From Cladosporium sp. IMV 00045 (taxonomy: Eukaryota > Ascomycota > Dothideomycetes > Cladosporiales > Cladosporiaceae), in contig MSJI02000725.1 in assembly GCA_001931905.2 (NCBI GenBank), positions 1-64,000 on the forward strand: a stretch of 64,000 nucleotides of DNA, read 5' to 3'. The notes under the pieces were generated by a model that worked only from the letters and a program-made list of their open reading frames with translations, was not told the DNA's origin and did no database searches. The number at the start of each line of letters is the position of its first letter. Within the stretch, counting starts at the first letter, position 1. Shown here piece after piece: positions 23,292 to 35,040 of this stretch. The position numbers were made by a program, and so were the translations under genes.

Positions 23292-25575
23292 ATGTATCTC
23301 ACAACTCGCCTTCAAGTGCTTCTGGCGGCTTGTAATGCTTTGACCGCTGCGACTGTTCTTCCGAGACAAGCCAACGGCTCCAGCTACGCCGTTCAGACAC
23401 CTCCACTTGACACTGACTGGACCTACGAAGTCGGCACGAACCCATGGCCAGAGTATCCTCGTCCACAGCTTGAGCGCTCGCAGTGGAAGAACCTCAATGG
23501 TGTCTGGAGGTATCAGAACGCGTCCGGCACGAACGCGGTCGACAACCCGCCTTTTGGTCAGACTTTTGACCGCGAAGTGCTCGTGCCCTCATGTCTCGAA
23601 AGCGGCTTATCTGGTGGGTGATATAGATCGGCCTGTGGTGATGAATCGATGACTTTTTACTAACGAGATGACCAGGCATCCAAGGCAGCTGGATGCGGTA
23701 CTCTTGGTTCTCGACTTCCTTCGATGTGCCATCCGAGTTCACCGGTGAGCGGACGCTGCTCAACTTTGGGGCCGTAGATTATGAAGCCTGGGTTTATGTC
23801 AATGGTCAATACGCTGGCTTCAACCGTGGTGGATATTTTCACTTCACAGTCGATGTGACGGATCACCTGTCCAGCAACAGTACCAACGAGCTGTGAGTTT
23901 TCCTAGCTAGATGACTTGAACGGATTCTGGAAGATCGGACTAACACAGTCATAGCCTGGTGTTCGTGCATGACCCGACTGACAGCGACGACAATGTTATT
24001 CCTATCGGCAAGCAGACTCTCAACCCCTCTCACATTTTCTACAGACCCTGCAGCGGTATCTGGCAGAGCGTGTGGATCGAGTCTGCACCTGCCAATCATA
24101 TCACCGAGCTGCAGCTGTCTGCTGGGGCCGATGGATCTGGTAAGTACTTTGCCATGCCTTGAGAAGACGAAGTCATCAACTGACAAAACCAAGTCAACGC
24201 CACTGTCTACACTTCCGACAACGGAACCACAGCAGATGTTGAGATCAAGATCACAAACGCCGACGGCAGCGAAATTGCCAGCCACAGTGGTGCTTCCAAC
24301 ACTGCACTCACCTTCAATGCTGACAGCCCTGAGCTGTGGACACCGGACTCGCCCAAACTCTATAACGTCAGCGTGAGTCTCGGAGACGATGTCATTAGCA
24401 GTTACACTGCTTTCCGCACGGTCAGCAGAGGTGAAATCGACGGCATCCAACGTCCACTGCTTAACGGAGAGTTCGTCTTTCAATTCGGAACTCTTGATCA
24501 AGGCTACTGGCCAGATGGTCTCTACACGCCTCCCAATCGTGAGGCGATGGAGTACGATCTGAAGATGCTGAAAGACTTGGGCTTCAACATGCTTCGCAAG
24601 CACGTATGTTACTCCGACGAGCAATAACGAAGATGCACATCGTATTGACAGTATTCACAGATCAAAGTGGAGCCAGCTTTGTTCTATCAATCCTGCGATC
24701 AGCTCGGTCTCATGCTCATCCAGGACATGCCATCGCTTAGGCCAAGCCAGTCCGAAACACTCGACAATTGCACCGTAGTCGATATCCTCCCCAACGCCGA
24801 ACAGCAGCAAGAGTTCCAAAGACAGCTCGAACTCCTCATCCGCCAGCACCGCAGCTACCCCAGCATCGTCACTTGGGTCATCTACAACGAAGGCTGGGGA
24901 CAGATCCGCGACGGAGAGTACCCGGAATTCGCACTGACCGACCTGGTGCACTCCCTGGATCCAACCAGACTCATCGACGCAACGAGCGGCTGGTTCGACC
25001 ACGGTGCAGGCGATTTCCACGACAACCATCATTACGCCAACCCTCAGTGCGGCACGCCTTTCTACTCCATCCAATCCACTCCATTCGATCCCTCTCGCAT
25101 CGCAATCCAAGGCGAATTCGGCGGTCTCGGAGAAAACACCACCATCGACCAGTAAGTGATTACCAACTTCGCCACCCCAACCCTCCAAATCATCCCACTA
25201 ACACCCCCCTCCCACAGCCTCTGGAACGTACAACAAGCCATTGACACCATCAATCAAACCTACGAAATCGACCAAACGAACGAAGCCTACAACTACCGCT
25301 CGCACCTTCTCCTGTCCGAATTGGAAGACCAAGTCGAGCGCTTCGCCTGCTCCGGTGGCGTGTGGACGCAGACCACCGACGTCGAGGGAGAAGTCAACGG
25401 TTTGCTAACGTACGATCGTAGAGTGCTCAGGCCGAATGTCGAGCAGTGGCGCGCGGATATTCAGGCGCTGTACGATGCGGCGAAGGCGAGGAGTAATGGC
25501 ACCGTCACCAGTCCGCAGGGGCAGGGGCAGGGGCAGGGGCAGGGGTATCCGTATGGTGGACCTCCCGGGCTGTGA
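23292..25575 (+). CDS. Secreted glycoside hydrolase family 2 protein
   Basis: A 660-residue GH2 enzyme (beta-galactosidase / glucuronidase / mannosidase family) with an N-terminal signal peptide of about 20 residues ending near the basic site VLPRQ, so it is probably secreted. The six exons are 23292..23613, 23676..23892, 23955..24139, 24194..24603, 24661..25151 and 25218..25575, with introns of 54-66 nt. Domain order is sugar-binding jelly roll (WTYEVGTNPWPEYPRPQ; FNRGGYFHFTVDVT), immunoglobulin-like domain, then TIM barrel. The predicted acid/base is E455 in IYNEGWG and the nucleophile E530 in QGEFGG. Asn-X-Ser/Thr sites are frequent. It lacks the extra C-terminal domains of LacZ-type enzymes and ends with a Gln-Gly repeat coded by a GGGGCA hexamer tract. 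The substrate is not readable. Confidence 0.93.
25515..25546 (+). repeat. GGGGCA hexamer tandem repeat in coding sequence
   Basis: Four to five direct copies of the hexamer GGGGCA near the 3' end of the GH2 gene encode alternating Gln-Gly. Being in multiples of six, length changes would keep the frame. Confidence 0.8.
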
Positions 25576-26580
25576 AAGGTTGAACCTCGAAGCATGATGG
25601 TGTAGGACGACGCATGGGCGCAGCAACCATGAACGGTTTTCGTAGTCTATTATCAAAGTCAGAAATGCATGAAGAAGCATTGACAACGCAGTTTCAATGT
25701 ACCAAGTGCAAATTTGGAGGAACTTTGCTTGCGACATAATCCAAAAATTTCGCGCCTTTTGATTTCCAAGTAGTTGGCCGATGAGAAGATAGCACTTATC
25801 ACATTTCCCAAACGCAATTGCTATGCTCACACATCAAATACACTCGTGCTCGACCAAAGTGGAGGGCCCGAACACACGGCAAATATCGAAGATCCGATAG
25901 TCCAAGATCGCCAGGTCCCGAACTCTATCAGAGCTCAAGAGAAGAAGTCAACAATGTTGATCGAACGATCAAACTTAAGAGTACCAGCCGCTTCTACCGT
26001 CATGACTCGATCCCATCAGAGCAGAGAGACTGATGAAAGAAACAATAGCACAAGACCAAAAGAAATGCAAAGTAGACGCAATGTAATATGAGCAATCCTT
26101 TCTTTTTCCCGAACTATACGAAACGGCGCTTTGCTTTTCTTTCTTCCTCCGTCGGGCAGCTTCGTGTGGCTGGTTGTTCCCGACTGCATGCACGCAATGG
26201 TAAGGTATGCTAAAACGCTAAGAGAGAGCGAAAAGAAAAAAGAGGAAATCCCAGACAAACGAGAGGAGGCGACAAACGAGAAAGGGCGAACAAAGGAAAG
26301 TCAACAGACGAATCGATGCGGAGTCCTTTCTTGCAAAGCTCGCGCGCGATTGTGAGGTATTCCCTTTCCCATTTCCCATCCGATCGGTTTCCATCCCATG
26401 TGAACGCCGTTTCTTTCCAAACTCCGGGGATGCTAGAGAGATGCTTTCCCATCTGACCAAAAAATTCACTGATGCCTCCCAAAAACAGAATAGAATCAGA
26501 TATTCTCCAAGAAGAAAACGCCCTGCTGTCATAAAACGTCGTCAAAAAGATCCACCGTCTCCCCCAAAGGGAAAAACAAC
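25576..26580. other. Convergent intergenic region
   Basis: About 1 kb between the stop codons of the GH2 gene and the NIMA kinase gene. The kinase-proximal part is A-rich on the plus strand, consistent with a long 3' UTR. No coding or RNA feature is supported. Confidence 0.45.
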
Positions 26581-28889
26581 TCAGTAGACCATCCTGCCCT
26601 TCCTCTCAAGGAACGGACTCGGCATCTCAGCGACCTCGCCGCTCTCGACGAGACGCTCCCATTTAGTCGGGCTCTGGGGCGCCTGGCTGAGCTCGACGAG
26701 CGTGCGGCCCTGCAGGGCGTTGCGCTGGGCGAGTTTCATCATGTCACCGGCGCGGCGGGCGGTGGCGAGAGGGGTGCGGTTGCCGGCGGTGGCGGGGGCT
26801 TTGGGCGCTTGGCGGGAGGGGGTGAGTTCTTTCTTTTGGAGGGGGGCGGTGCGCTTTGGTGAGGCGGCGACGACGGGGGCGTTGTTGGCGCGGGGAGGGC
26901 GGTTTTCTTTTTCCTTCTCGGAGCCGCGGGAGGTGGGGCGAGAGCTGGGGTTGTCTTTCTTGGAGAGGACGGTGTTGCGGCGATTGTTGGTTGCTTGGGG
27001 CAATTGGACGGGCATGGTTTGTTGGCGGCCGAGGCTGGGGCGAGCACCGGGTTTGCGGAGTTGGGGTGCTGGCTTGAAAGGGTCGCGGTTGGCGTTGCTC
27101 AGACCGCTGTTGGGGCGGGAGGGTGACTCGGGCTCTTCGATGTCCTCGAGGATGTCGTCTGCGAAGCCAGTGTCGGCGTGATCTTCGAAGAGGTCGGGTG
27201 CTGAGGTGGCGACGTTGAGGTTTGAGGGAGGGGGAATCTTTGCGGCTTCGGCGAAGATGTTGCGACGCAGGGGCTGGCCGGAGACACCTTGCCTTGCTCT
27301 GGCCTCCCTTCTGGGAGACAGCGCCAGACCGCGCAGGTTGTTAGCGGGCATCGGGCTGGGGTCTGCCATCTGGACGTCCATGGGGGAGCCTGGGAAGGCT
27401 TCGACTGTCGTCCTGGCGCGCGTGAAGGGAGTGCGTCCGGTCCTGCGAGGGACAGGCTTGGTGCGCTGAGCCAAAGGAGAAGTCTCCTCTCCAAGGCTGA
27501 GGCTCGTGATGTCCGGTTCGAGGCCAGCATCATCGTTAGGACGCTCAGGCGAGGATGCCGCGGTCGGAATGGTGTCTTTGGTTTGAGGAGGAGGCGTGCT
27601 TGACCTGACGCTGACGGCAACGCCCTGTGATGCAGGAAGACTGGCGAGGTGGGTTTGAAGACGCTTCTCGACCTCCTGCTCAAAGATGGCTTCAAGCCTC
27701 GCTTTCTCAGAGTTGATCCTCTCTTCGATGGCGAGCGTCGCTTTGGTGTGCCACTCCATCCTGATGTGCGACTCTAAGTCCTTCAGCTTGGCGACCTCTT
27801 CACGCAACGCGGTGTTCTCCTTCTCGGCGCGCTTCAGCTTGGCCATCAGAGCATCGCACTGCGAGCTGTCCTTGACCGATGCGAGCTCGCACTGGAGCTT
27901 CATCCTCGCGAATTTGATACTCGTGCTTTGCAACATGCCAACAGTATCCGGTCTCTTATTAGGATCAACCTGCAGACAGCTGGCGATGAGCGCACCGAGC
28001 TCCTTGGAGTAGTGTCCCGGCAGAGGTTTGGTTTTACCGAGGCGAATCTTCTGGATAAGCTCCAAGTGACTGCGCGCATTGAAGGGGGGCTCAAGCGCGC
28101 AGAGCTCGTACATGATGCATCCCAGTGACCAAACATCACTCTTGCCAGAGTAACGCTCACTGCTGCAGATCTCCGGGCTCATGTAGAAAGGGGTGCCGAC
28201 GTAGGTGCTGGCGAAGTCGTGTGCTGAGAGAAGCTTGGACAGACCAAAGTCGCCCAGCTTGACGGTGGAGCCATTGGTCAGGAAGACGTTCTCAGGCTTC
28301 AGATCACGGTGCAAGATTATCTGGTCTTCATCCTTCCTACGGATGCCGACAGCGGGTTTGTTTTGCGTGAGGTCTGATTCCTGACCGGGCGGTGGAGCTT
28401 CTTGGCCGGCATGGCAACGGTAAAGGGCGCTGACGAGCTGGCTGAAGACTTTCCAGACGAATTCCTGCAAGACCGTTAGAACAAAAATATTTGGCGTTGG
28501 AGACAGGTGAGACATACTTCATCGGCGTATGTGTTGTTGCGCGAAAGTCTCTTGATATATCCCCCAAGATCACCACTGCTGCAGTACTCCATGTACAAAT
28601 GCAGCTCATTGGAGGCCTTGACATGGTGTCGCGAGACGTAGCGAACGATGTTTGTGTGCTGGAGTCGCTCGAGGACTCTGATCTCCGCGTGAAGCTGTTC
28701 CTTTTCTCTTTGCGACATTGCGGCATAGGAGATCTCCTTGCGCGCAAGGACCTCGCCTGTAGACTTCCTCTTGACCTTGCGGATGATACCAAACGAGCCT
28801 TGTCCAATCTTCTCCAAGACCTCGAAGTCTGCTGAAGGATCGACACTGTCGGTAGAAGCGCCCCCTGGGCGCTTGATATTAGAGGCCAT
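26581..28889 (-). CDS. nimA: NIMA-family (NEK) serine/threonine protein kinase
   Basis: A mitotic kinase of the NIMA/Kin3 family, 751 residues in two exons (28518..28889 and 26581..28464) with a 53-nt intron. The kinase domain spans about residues 22-330, with GQGSFG as the glycine loop, a lysine in LARKEI, HRDLKPEN as the catalytic loop, DFG and SPE. A family-typical insert of about 30 residues (APPPGQESDL..RRKDEDQ) lies between the alpha-E helix and HRDLKPEN. A coiled coil follows (about residues 340-420; KLKRAEKENTALREEVAKL), as in NIMA, and then a long basic, Ser/Pro-rich tail with (S/T)P sites, consistent with cell-cycle phosphorylation and regulated degradation. It acts at G2/M entry in the nucleus and at spindle poles by family knowledge. 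The name follows Aspergillus; an orthologue check would confirm it. Confidence 0.93.
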
Positions 28890-29776
28890 GTTGAGCTGTT
28901 AATGTATATTTGCTGAATTGTGTGTCGCTGTTCGTGATCGCCGTTGGGTATCCAAGTCCACTTGGTCGATCTGATTTACTGTGTGTCGAGCTGTGCTGTG
29001 GTTTGTCCGGGTAAAGACTGCGGTATCTCCTGCCTTCCTTTTCTTCTGCTGGATGAAGAGACTGTATGGTGCGGAAATGGGGGTGCGCCGTTCAGAGTCG
29101 TATCATATTCGCAATGAGAGACGGATGGATGAGATGCTGCAACGAGGGAAGAGAGACGGATATTGGGTTGTAGTAGTGGTAGCGGGAGAAGAGAGGGAAA
29201 AGCAAGCAAGAAAGTAAATAGAGTAGGGTAACGAGACTGTGGAGAGATGGTTAGTATGACGACGGTAGGGTCGCGGTGATCGAGGATGCAGGTGGAAGGG
29301 TTGGTCTTTCTAGGTAGTTGGAACTCACGATCGTGATCTGGAAGACATATTGGATGTATCCTCTTGCCAACAGAGAGGGAGACGGTTGGCTAAGCAACGG
29401 GCGACGCTAGCCGTTTCCCTGTGTCTTCAGAGCCCCCAGACAACGGCGCACCAGCTCGTTCGGCTTGCAACGCTCGACGTCACGTGAGTACCGAGCACGG
29501 GCGGAAAAGGATTATTGACTCGAGTAAAAATGGACTAATGCTCTCGCACCCTTAGGTCCTTTTTCGACCGACACCCTGGCCCGTGTATGTCGTCACTGCT
29601 TGAATTTGAGCATCCGATCGAGCATCAGGTGTGATAATCCAAGACCAGTCGTCCCAAGTGAGAATAGCAGGCATTGCCCAGCGAGCATTCCATTATCTAA
29701 TTTTGGCATTTATTCTGTTTCCTTTGACCGTATCTGATTGTTTGTATTCGGAGAGATCTCTTACCTTACAAGAGTC
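28890..29776. other. Divergent promoter region, NIMA kinase / BTB protein
   Basis: About 890 bases between divergent start codons. It contains purine-rich stretches around 29100-29260 and a CACGTGA E-box-like site near 29482-29488. No gene is supported. Confidence 0.45.
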
Positions 29777-31807
29777 ATGTCTGCGCACGAACACCAACCC
29801 GAAGAGCAGCCCAACGCCACCGCAGCCGAGCAAAGAACAACGACTCTGAAACACAACATCGAAAAAGCCCTGGCGCAAGAGAAACAAGACATCCAAGCCG
29901 GACGACTGAAAGATGAAAACCCGCTCGACAAGTCACATGATTTCCTGCTCATGTGCGACGCCGCCCGGCGTGGCGACCTTCGTCAGGCGCAGGAGCAAAT
30001 CACTAAAGGCGTGAATATCAATGCCCGCGACGAATACGACTACACGCCACTAATTCTGGCCTCGCTATGCGGTCACTTCGAGCTGGTGCAGATGCTCCTG
30101 GAGCAAGGCGCCAAGTGCGAGCGAGACACTTTCCAGGGCGAGCGGTGTCTGTACAACGCCTTGAACGACCGCATTCGCAACCTGCTGCTCAGCTATGATT
30201 ATTCAAAGTCGACCGATCCGTTGCAACCGCTCGCCGCGCACATCACCAGTCTTCTCACCAGAGATTCGCCGCAGACCGCAGACATCACTTTATACACATC
30301 CGATCTGAGTTTCCAATTGCACAAATTCGTTCTTTCCGCCCGCTCGCCCTACTTCCGCAACAAGCTGCGCGAGAAACCGGACACGAAATCATGGAAGCTC
30401 GCGCCGAAGATCCCGACCGATAGCTTCGAGACTTGCTTGCGATATCTCTACTTCGGCGAGGCCAGCGTTGCCACACAAGTGTCCGACGAAGAGGAACGGG
30501 CGGTTCTTGAAGGAATCGACAAGCTCTCGAGGCAATTGGAAGTGCCACAAGTCTTCGACACGATCTTAAACCCAGGAGACAGAAGACAGGCACGGCAAAG
30601 AAGACAAGATGACGTCGAAATGGGACGAGATCAGATGGAATCCTGGTTCAGAGAGTTCGTCTTGCAGAAGCAGTTCGAAGTCGCCGCGGACGAAATCGAT
30701 CAAGTAAACTGGAAGCGAGACAACTCCAGCTTCGCCGACGTGCTCCTCCTAGCCGACGTGAACGAAGACGAAGAAGACGAAACCGATTCCTCCCAAACAC
30801 CCACAAGTACCATCCCCATCGGCCCAACCCAAACACCCTCCACGCGAAAACGCAAAACCCTCTTCCCCGCCCACCGCGCCATGCTGCTGCGCTCCGAGCT
30901 CTTCGCGACAATGTTCAGCTCGCCCTTCCGCGAAGGGCAAATCACATCCACAGCACCGACCGACTCGCAACCCCACACCTCCACCAACAACACCAACGAA
31001 ACCACCTCACCACCCCTCCAAATCATCCCCGTCGACTGCACCCCCACCGTCCTCCGCGTAATCCTCACCTTCCTGTACACCGAAAACGCCTCCTTTCCCC
31101 TCCCCATCGCGCTCGACGTCCTACACGCAGCGGACATGCTCTTCATCGAAAAACTCAAACAGCGCGCCGCGCTCCTGATTTCCACCTTGGGGAACGGAAA
31201 CAGCAGCGTCGTCGAAGCGGAAGAACCGCGCGGCACCACGTCCCCAACTACCGTGGAGCAGCCGCAAGAGTGGATTTACGACGTCGTCCGCTCCGGCTGG
31301 GACTGTCGCGTTCATCGGCTGGAGGAGTTTGGGGCGCGGTACATGGCGTATCGCTTGGAGAGGTATATTGACGATGAGGAGTTTAGGGAGTTGGTGAGGG
31401 AGAGTGCTGCGCGGATTAAATTGAGGCAGGAGACGGATACGGTTGAAATCGTCGACGATATTCGCTACTATCTCTCTGAACGCTTCCGGTTGCGCTTTGA
31501 GGATTCCGGCTTGGGCGAGATGATGGATGAGGAGGCGGGTGAGGAGTCTGAGCGTGAGGACGGCGGCGGAGACGGCGTAGACGGCGTAGACGGCGGTGAG
31601 GTGGGCAAAGAAGAGGAGGATGAAGGCTACGCAGGCTCGCCGGAGCATGCCGAGACGGCGCCGGATCTGGAGGCGCACGCTGAGGGTGTGGTGAGGACTT
31701 TGGACGGCGAGATTGCCGGCGATGAGTTCGCGCAGGACGCGATGAATTACCAGATTCTGCTGGGGAAGATCGATAGGTTGTTGGAGGAATTGACGCTGGA
31801 GGCGTAG
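29777..31807 (+). CDS. Ankyrin-repeat and BTB/POZ domain protein (Btb3/ABTB1-like)
   Basis: An intronless gene for 676 residues. The N-terminal ankyrin segment (about residues 55-125: LMCDAARRGDLRQAQEQITK; DYTPLILASLCGHFELVQML) is followed by two BTB/POZ domains. The first is at about 165-245 (TADITLYTSDLSFQLHKFVL), the second, larger one at about 325-470 with an acidic insert (FPAHRAMLLRSELFATMF). This ankyrin-BTB-BTB order is that of ABTB1 and fission yeast Btb3, substrate adaptors of Cullin-3 ubiquitin ligases. The C-terminus is strongly acidic. The ATG at 29777 was chosen because no earlier ATG in the frame gives a plausible start. The substrate is unknown. Confidence 0.87.
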   Translation: MSAHEHQPEEQPNATAAEQRTTTLKHNIEKALAQEKQDIQAGRLKDENPLDKSHDFLLMCDAARRGDLRQAQEQITKGVNINARDEYDYTPLILASLCGHFELVQMLLEQGAKCERDTFQGERCLYNALNDRIRNLLLSYDYSKSTDPLQPLAAHITSLLTRDSPQTADITLYTSDLSFQLHKFVLSARSPYFRNKLREKPDTKSWKLAPKIPTDSFETCLRYLYFGEASVATQVSDEEERAVLEGIDKLSRQLEVPQVFDTILNPGDRRQARQRRQDDVEMGRDQMESWFREFVLQKQFEVAADEIDQVNWKRDNSSFADVLLLADVNEDEEDETDSSQTPTSTIPIGPTQTPSTRKRKTLFPAHRAMLLRSELFATMFSSPFREGQITSTAPTDSQPHTSTNNTNETTSPPLQIIPVDCTPTVLRVILTFLYTENASFPLPIALDVLHAADMLFIEKLKQRAALLISTLGNGNSSVVEAEEPRGTTSPTTVEQPQEWIYDVVRSGWDCRVHRLEEFGARYMAYRLERYIDDEEFRELVRESAARIKLRQETDTVEIVDDIRYYLSERFRLRFEDSGLGEMMDEEAGEESEREDGGGDGVDGVDGGEVGKEEEDEGYAGSPEHAETAPDLEAHAEGVVRTLDGEIAGDEFAQDAMNYQILLGKIDRLLEELTLEA

Positions 31808-32095
31808 AAGGTGAGAGGTTTGGATGGATGAGGGGATTGAGAGAGGTGGTTGGTTGGCTGGGGATGCCTTGGCGCCCTTGTGAGGTCAATGAACAGTCAG
31901 TGGCAAACCATCATTCTGCATTGCAACGACGAAGATGCATATACGCGCAAAGCATTATGTGATTCATGCATGATATTTATATACATGTGCATTCTGATTA
32001 CGAAGTCATTCAGGGCTCGGGATCTTTTTTTATATACAATCGAATAGAACTTTTTCCTCGTGTTTCCCAAACATACACACACAACCCCGTTGCAA

Positions 32096-34026
32096 CTACG
32101 CCAATCTCAACGGACCTTGCGCCGGCGCATCCGGCGCATCCGAGCTGCTACCGCTACTCCTCGCGCCGCTGGGCTCTCCCTTGCGAACAGGCCTCTCGTG
32201 CGAATGCGGCTGCTTCATTTCCAAATCCTCGCCGTCGATGATGCGGCCCGTGGGCCTGCCGGACTCGGCATCGTATTCCCTCCAGAAATCCTTCTTGCCA
32301 TGCGCGGCGCGCTTGACCCAAGGCGGGAGAATGCCGCCCGGCAGCTTGTAAGTCCAGGGGTCCTTGAGCTCCTTGTCGGCGGGTTTGATGCGGCCGCCGG
32401 AAGCCTTCTCGATCAGCCAGACGGTGGTGTTGATGAGGATGTAGGAGAGGATGCCGGCGATGAGGCCGTCGGCGATGCTGTAGGTGAAAGGCATCATGGT
32501 GATGGTGAGGAAGGCGGGGATGGCGTCGCCCATGTAGCGCCAGTTGATCTCGGCTGCTGCTTTGACCATCAGGGAGCCGACGATGACGAGCGTGCAGCCG
32601 GTGGCCCAGGGCGGGATGGAGGCGAAGATGGGCGCGAAGAAGATGGCGATGAAGAAGCAGAGACCAGTCGTGATGGCCGTGAGACCGGTTGCGCCGCCTT
32701 CGGAGATACCAGCACCGGATTCGACGAAGGCAGTGACGGGAGGGCAGCCCCAGAGCGAGCCGATCGTGACGCCGAATGCATCGACGAGGTAGGCAACAGC
32801 GGAGCCTTCGAAATCCTGGGTCTCCTCGTCGATTGCGCCAGCGAAACGGGCCATCGAGTACATCGTACCTGTACAGTCGAGGATGTCGACGTACAAGAAT
32901 CTGTCAAATGTGTTAGCTAGTGAATGCGAGCTTCAAACTTTCACACTAAACATACGTGATGAAAGCAAGACCGAACTGGCCACCGTACGAGCCAACATTC
33001 CATTCCTGGACGTTGAGAGTGCGCTGAATCGGGTGGAAGGATGCGACCTTCTTGAAGAAATCGAAACCACTGTCTCCGAGATCGGTGTACGGGAAGTAAG
33101 TGACCTCAGTGCCTCTTGGCCAGGAGATGATGCTGACAAGCAGGATACCAATGATGATGGCTCCCTTGACGCGGAACATCATTAAGAAGACTGTGAAGAA
33201 ACCGCTGCAGAAGATACCAATCCACATGGTCGGGTTACGCATCTTGTCGTACGAAGGGCACATGCCGGTAGTGGGGTCCTTGTTGGCATCGTGGCAGCCA
33301 GCCAGCTCCATGGGTGTCGAAACAGCACCAGTAACGGCACCAATACCAGCAGAGTAGGTAAGTCCGATCAGAGTCAGGTAGAGACCGATGCCAACACCTG
33401 TGGCGAGTTTGATCGATGATGGGATAGCCCTTGCAAGCCACTGACGAAGGCCTAAGACTGTGAGCGCGACGAAGACAAGACCTTCAACGAAGACAGCCGT
33501 GAGCGCGACTTCGTAAGAGACCAAGCCTGATCCGTGGAAACCGACGACAGTGTAAGCAAAGTAAGCGTTGAGACCCATGCCAGGTGCGCAAGCAATAGGC
33601 ATGTTGGCGAACATGCCCATGGCAAAGGTAGTCAGAGCTGAGATGGCGGCGGTGGCGGTGACAAGATCACGCTTGATTTCTTGAACGCATTGCAAGTACT
33701 CGGTGTTGGTGGAGCAAAGGTCGCTCATGCTTTCGGGAGGGCAGACGCATGTGCCACCGGTTTCCGAAACGATTGTGCTGTTGACCGAGATGATGTACGC
33801 CATAGCGAAGAAGGTGGCGAGGCCGGCGCGGATTTCAGTGAAGAAATAAGAACCTTTTCGTTCCTTAGGCTATGAGGGAATCAGCCCCATGTTCGCCCAT
33901 ATTGGGCTCATGGTAGGACCGCAGGAGGTATCAACTCACGGATCCGGACCCCTCCAGACGGAAATATTTGCCCACGAAGCTGCGGGCAACGGCCGCGTTG
34001 GCCTTGTGAATCCATCCTGAACCCAT
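32096..34026 (-). CDS. azgA: AzgA-type hypoxanthine/adenine/guanine permease
   Basis: A plasma-membrane proton symporter for purines of the AzgA-like branch of the nucleobase transporter superfamily, 601 residues. The three exons are 33940..34026, 32956..33869 and 32096..32900, summing to 602 codons. The first exon (MGSGWIHKANAAVARSFVG) and the splice to PKERKGSYFFTEIRAGLATF match the conserved AzgA N-terminus closely. Later signatures include FAMAYIISVNSTIV, CAPGMGLNAYFAYTVVG, the FAGAIDEETQDFEG loop and WGCPPVTAFVESGAGISEGG. Twelve to fourteen hydrophobic segments are expected. The C-terminal tail is cytosolic and Ser-rich, as in family members subject to endocytic turnover. In Aspergillus the gene responds to purine induction and nitrogen repression; no such sites were proven here. 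Confidence 0.95.
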
Positions 34027-35040
34027 GAGGGGCAGCAGTAGTTCGGCGATGCACCGGGGATATGCGAGGCAGCGCAAGAAATCGCAAGACCGTAGTCACA
34101 GACGGAGATGGGAGATCTCGTAGTCGCGTGGCCAGGAATTATAAGAACGCACAAAGCTTTACAGAAGCCTATCGCGGGCACATGGCGCTATACACGTTCG
34201 AGAAGGGTCGTGCGGGCCGGATGCAAAAATCGCACAAAAGCATTGGCTGACAGGGCTCGAGATAACGGGTTGACGCTATGGTGGGCCTTGGCTCGCTACT
34301 GGCGCGACCCTGGGGCGTCCAGAGGCGTGTTTAGAGTCAGAGGTGCACATGGCTCATATCAATCAGAGCCCGGTTGCTGGAGATAGCATATGGCCGTTCA
34401 GCCTTCGGTTATCTGGCTATCCTGATACTGACGTTGCATCAGTCTGGCCCGAGGGTATGTCTGTCTGTGGGAGAGATTTCGCAGTGGGACCAAATGACAG
34501 CAATCGTCCCATTGGTCAGTCCAGAAAAAAAAGAACCCTAGAACGACCTGGCACGACCTGGCACGCCCGGGTATAGCACGGCTAACTGTGTATAGGGCGC
34601 ACTTGCACGGAGGATAGCAACCCGGGAATTCCGCTTTCCTGAAGACGTTCAAGCGTTGGCAGCGTTGGCAGTAGAAGAACCAGCCATGACCAGCATGTCA
34701 CCATGGAAAGCTGCACGGCCTGAACTCTGATACGGAGACTGCAGCGAAGTCAAAATCATTTTTTTCCGTCCAGCGCCCGCTGCCTCGGTTTCACGCGGCA
34801 AGACGGGCGGCTGACGGATCGTCCCTTCCCTTCCCGTCAATTACACTTTCACCACCGCGACATTCTCGTGCTGCGCGTTAAGCTGTTTCCTTGCGCGTCC
34901 GGTTTTCCCTTGCACCATTCCACCACTCTAGCAGTGCATACCACACTGCCTCTGCATTTTCTCAGCGCCTTTTTACTTGCATTGCATCTTCAGCGTTCAC
35001 AGACTTAATCGCATATTTTCCCCATCTCTACCTACACACA
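34027..35040. other. Divergent promoter region, azgA / CDT1
   Basis: About 1 kb between start codons. It contains small direct repeats (CGACCTGGCA twice at 34541-34560; GTTGGCAGC at 34654). The CDT1-proximal leader is CT-rich. No gene is supported. Confidence 0.45.

Noticed and set aside
32060..32920. A 286-codon plus-strand frame opposite azgA
   Set aside because: It shadows the azgA third exon. The translation is Gly/Asp/Glu-rich without motifs.
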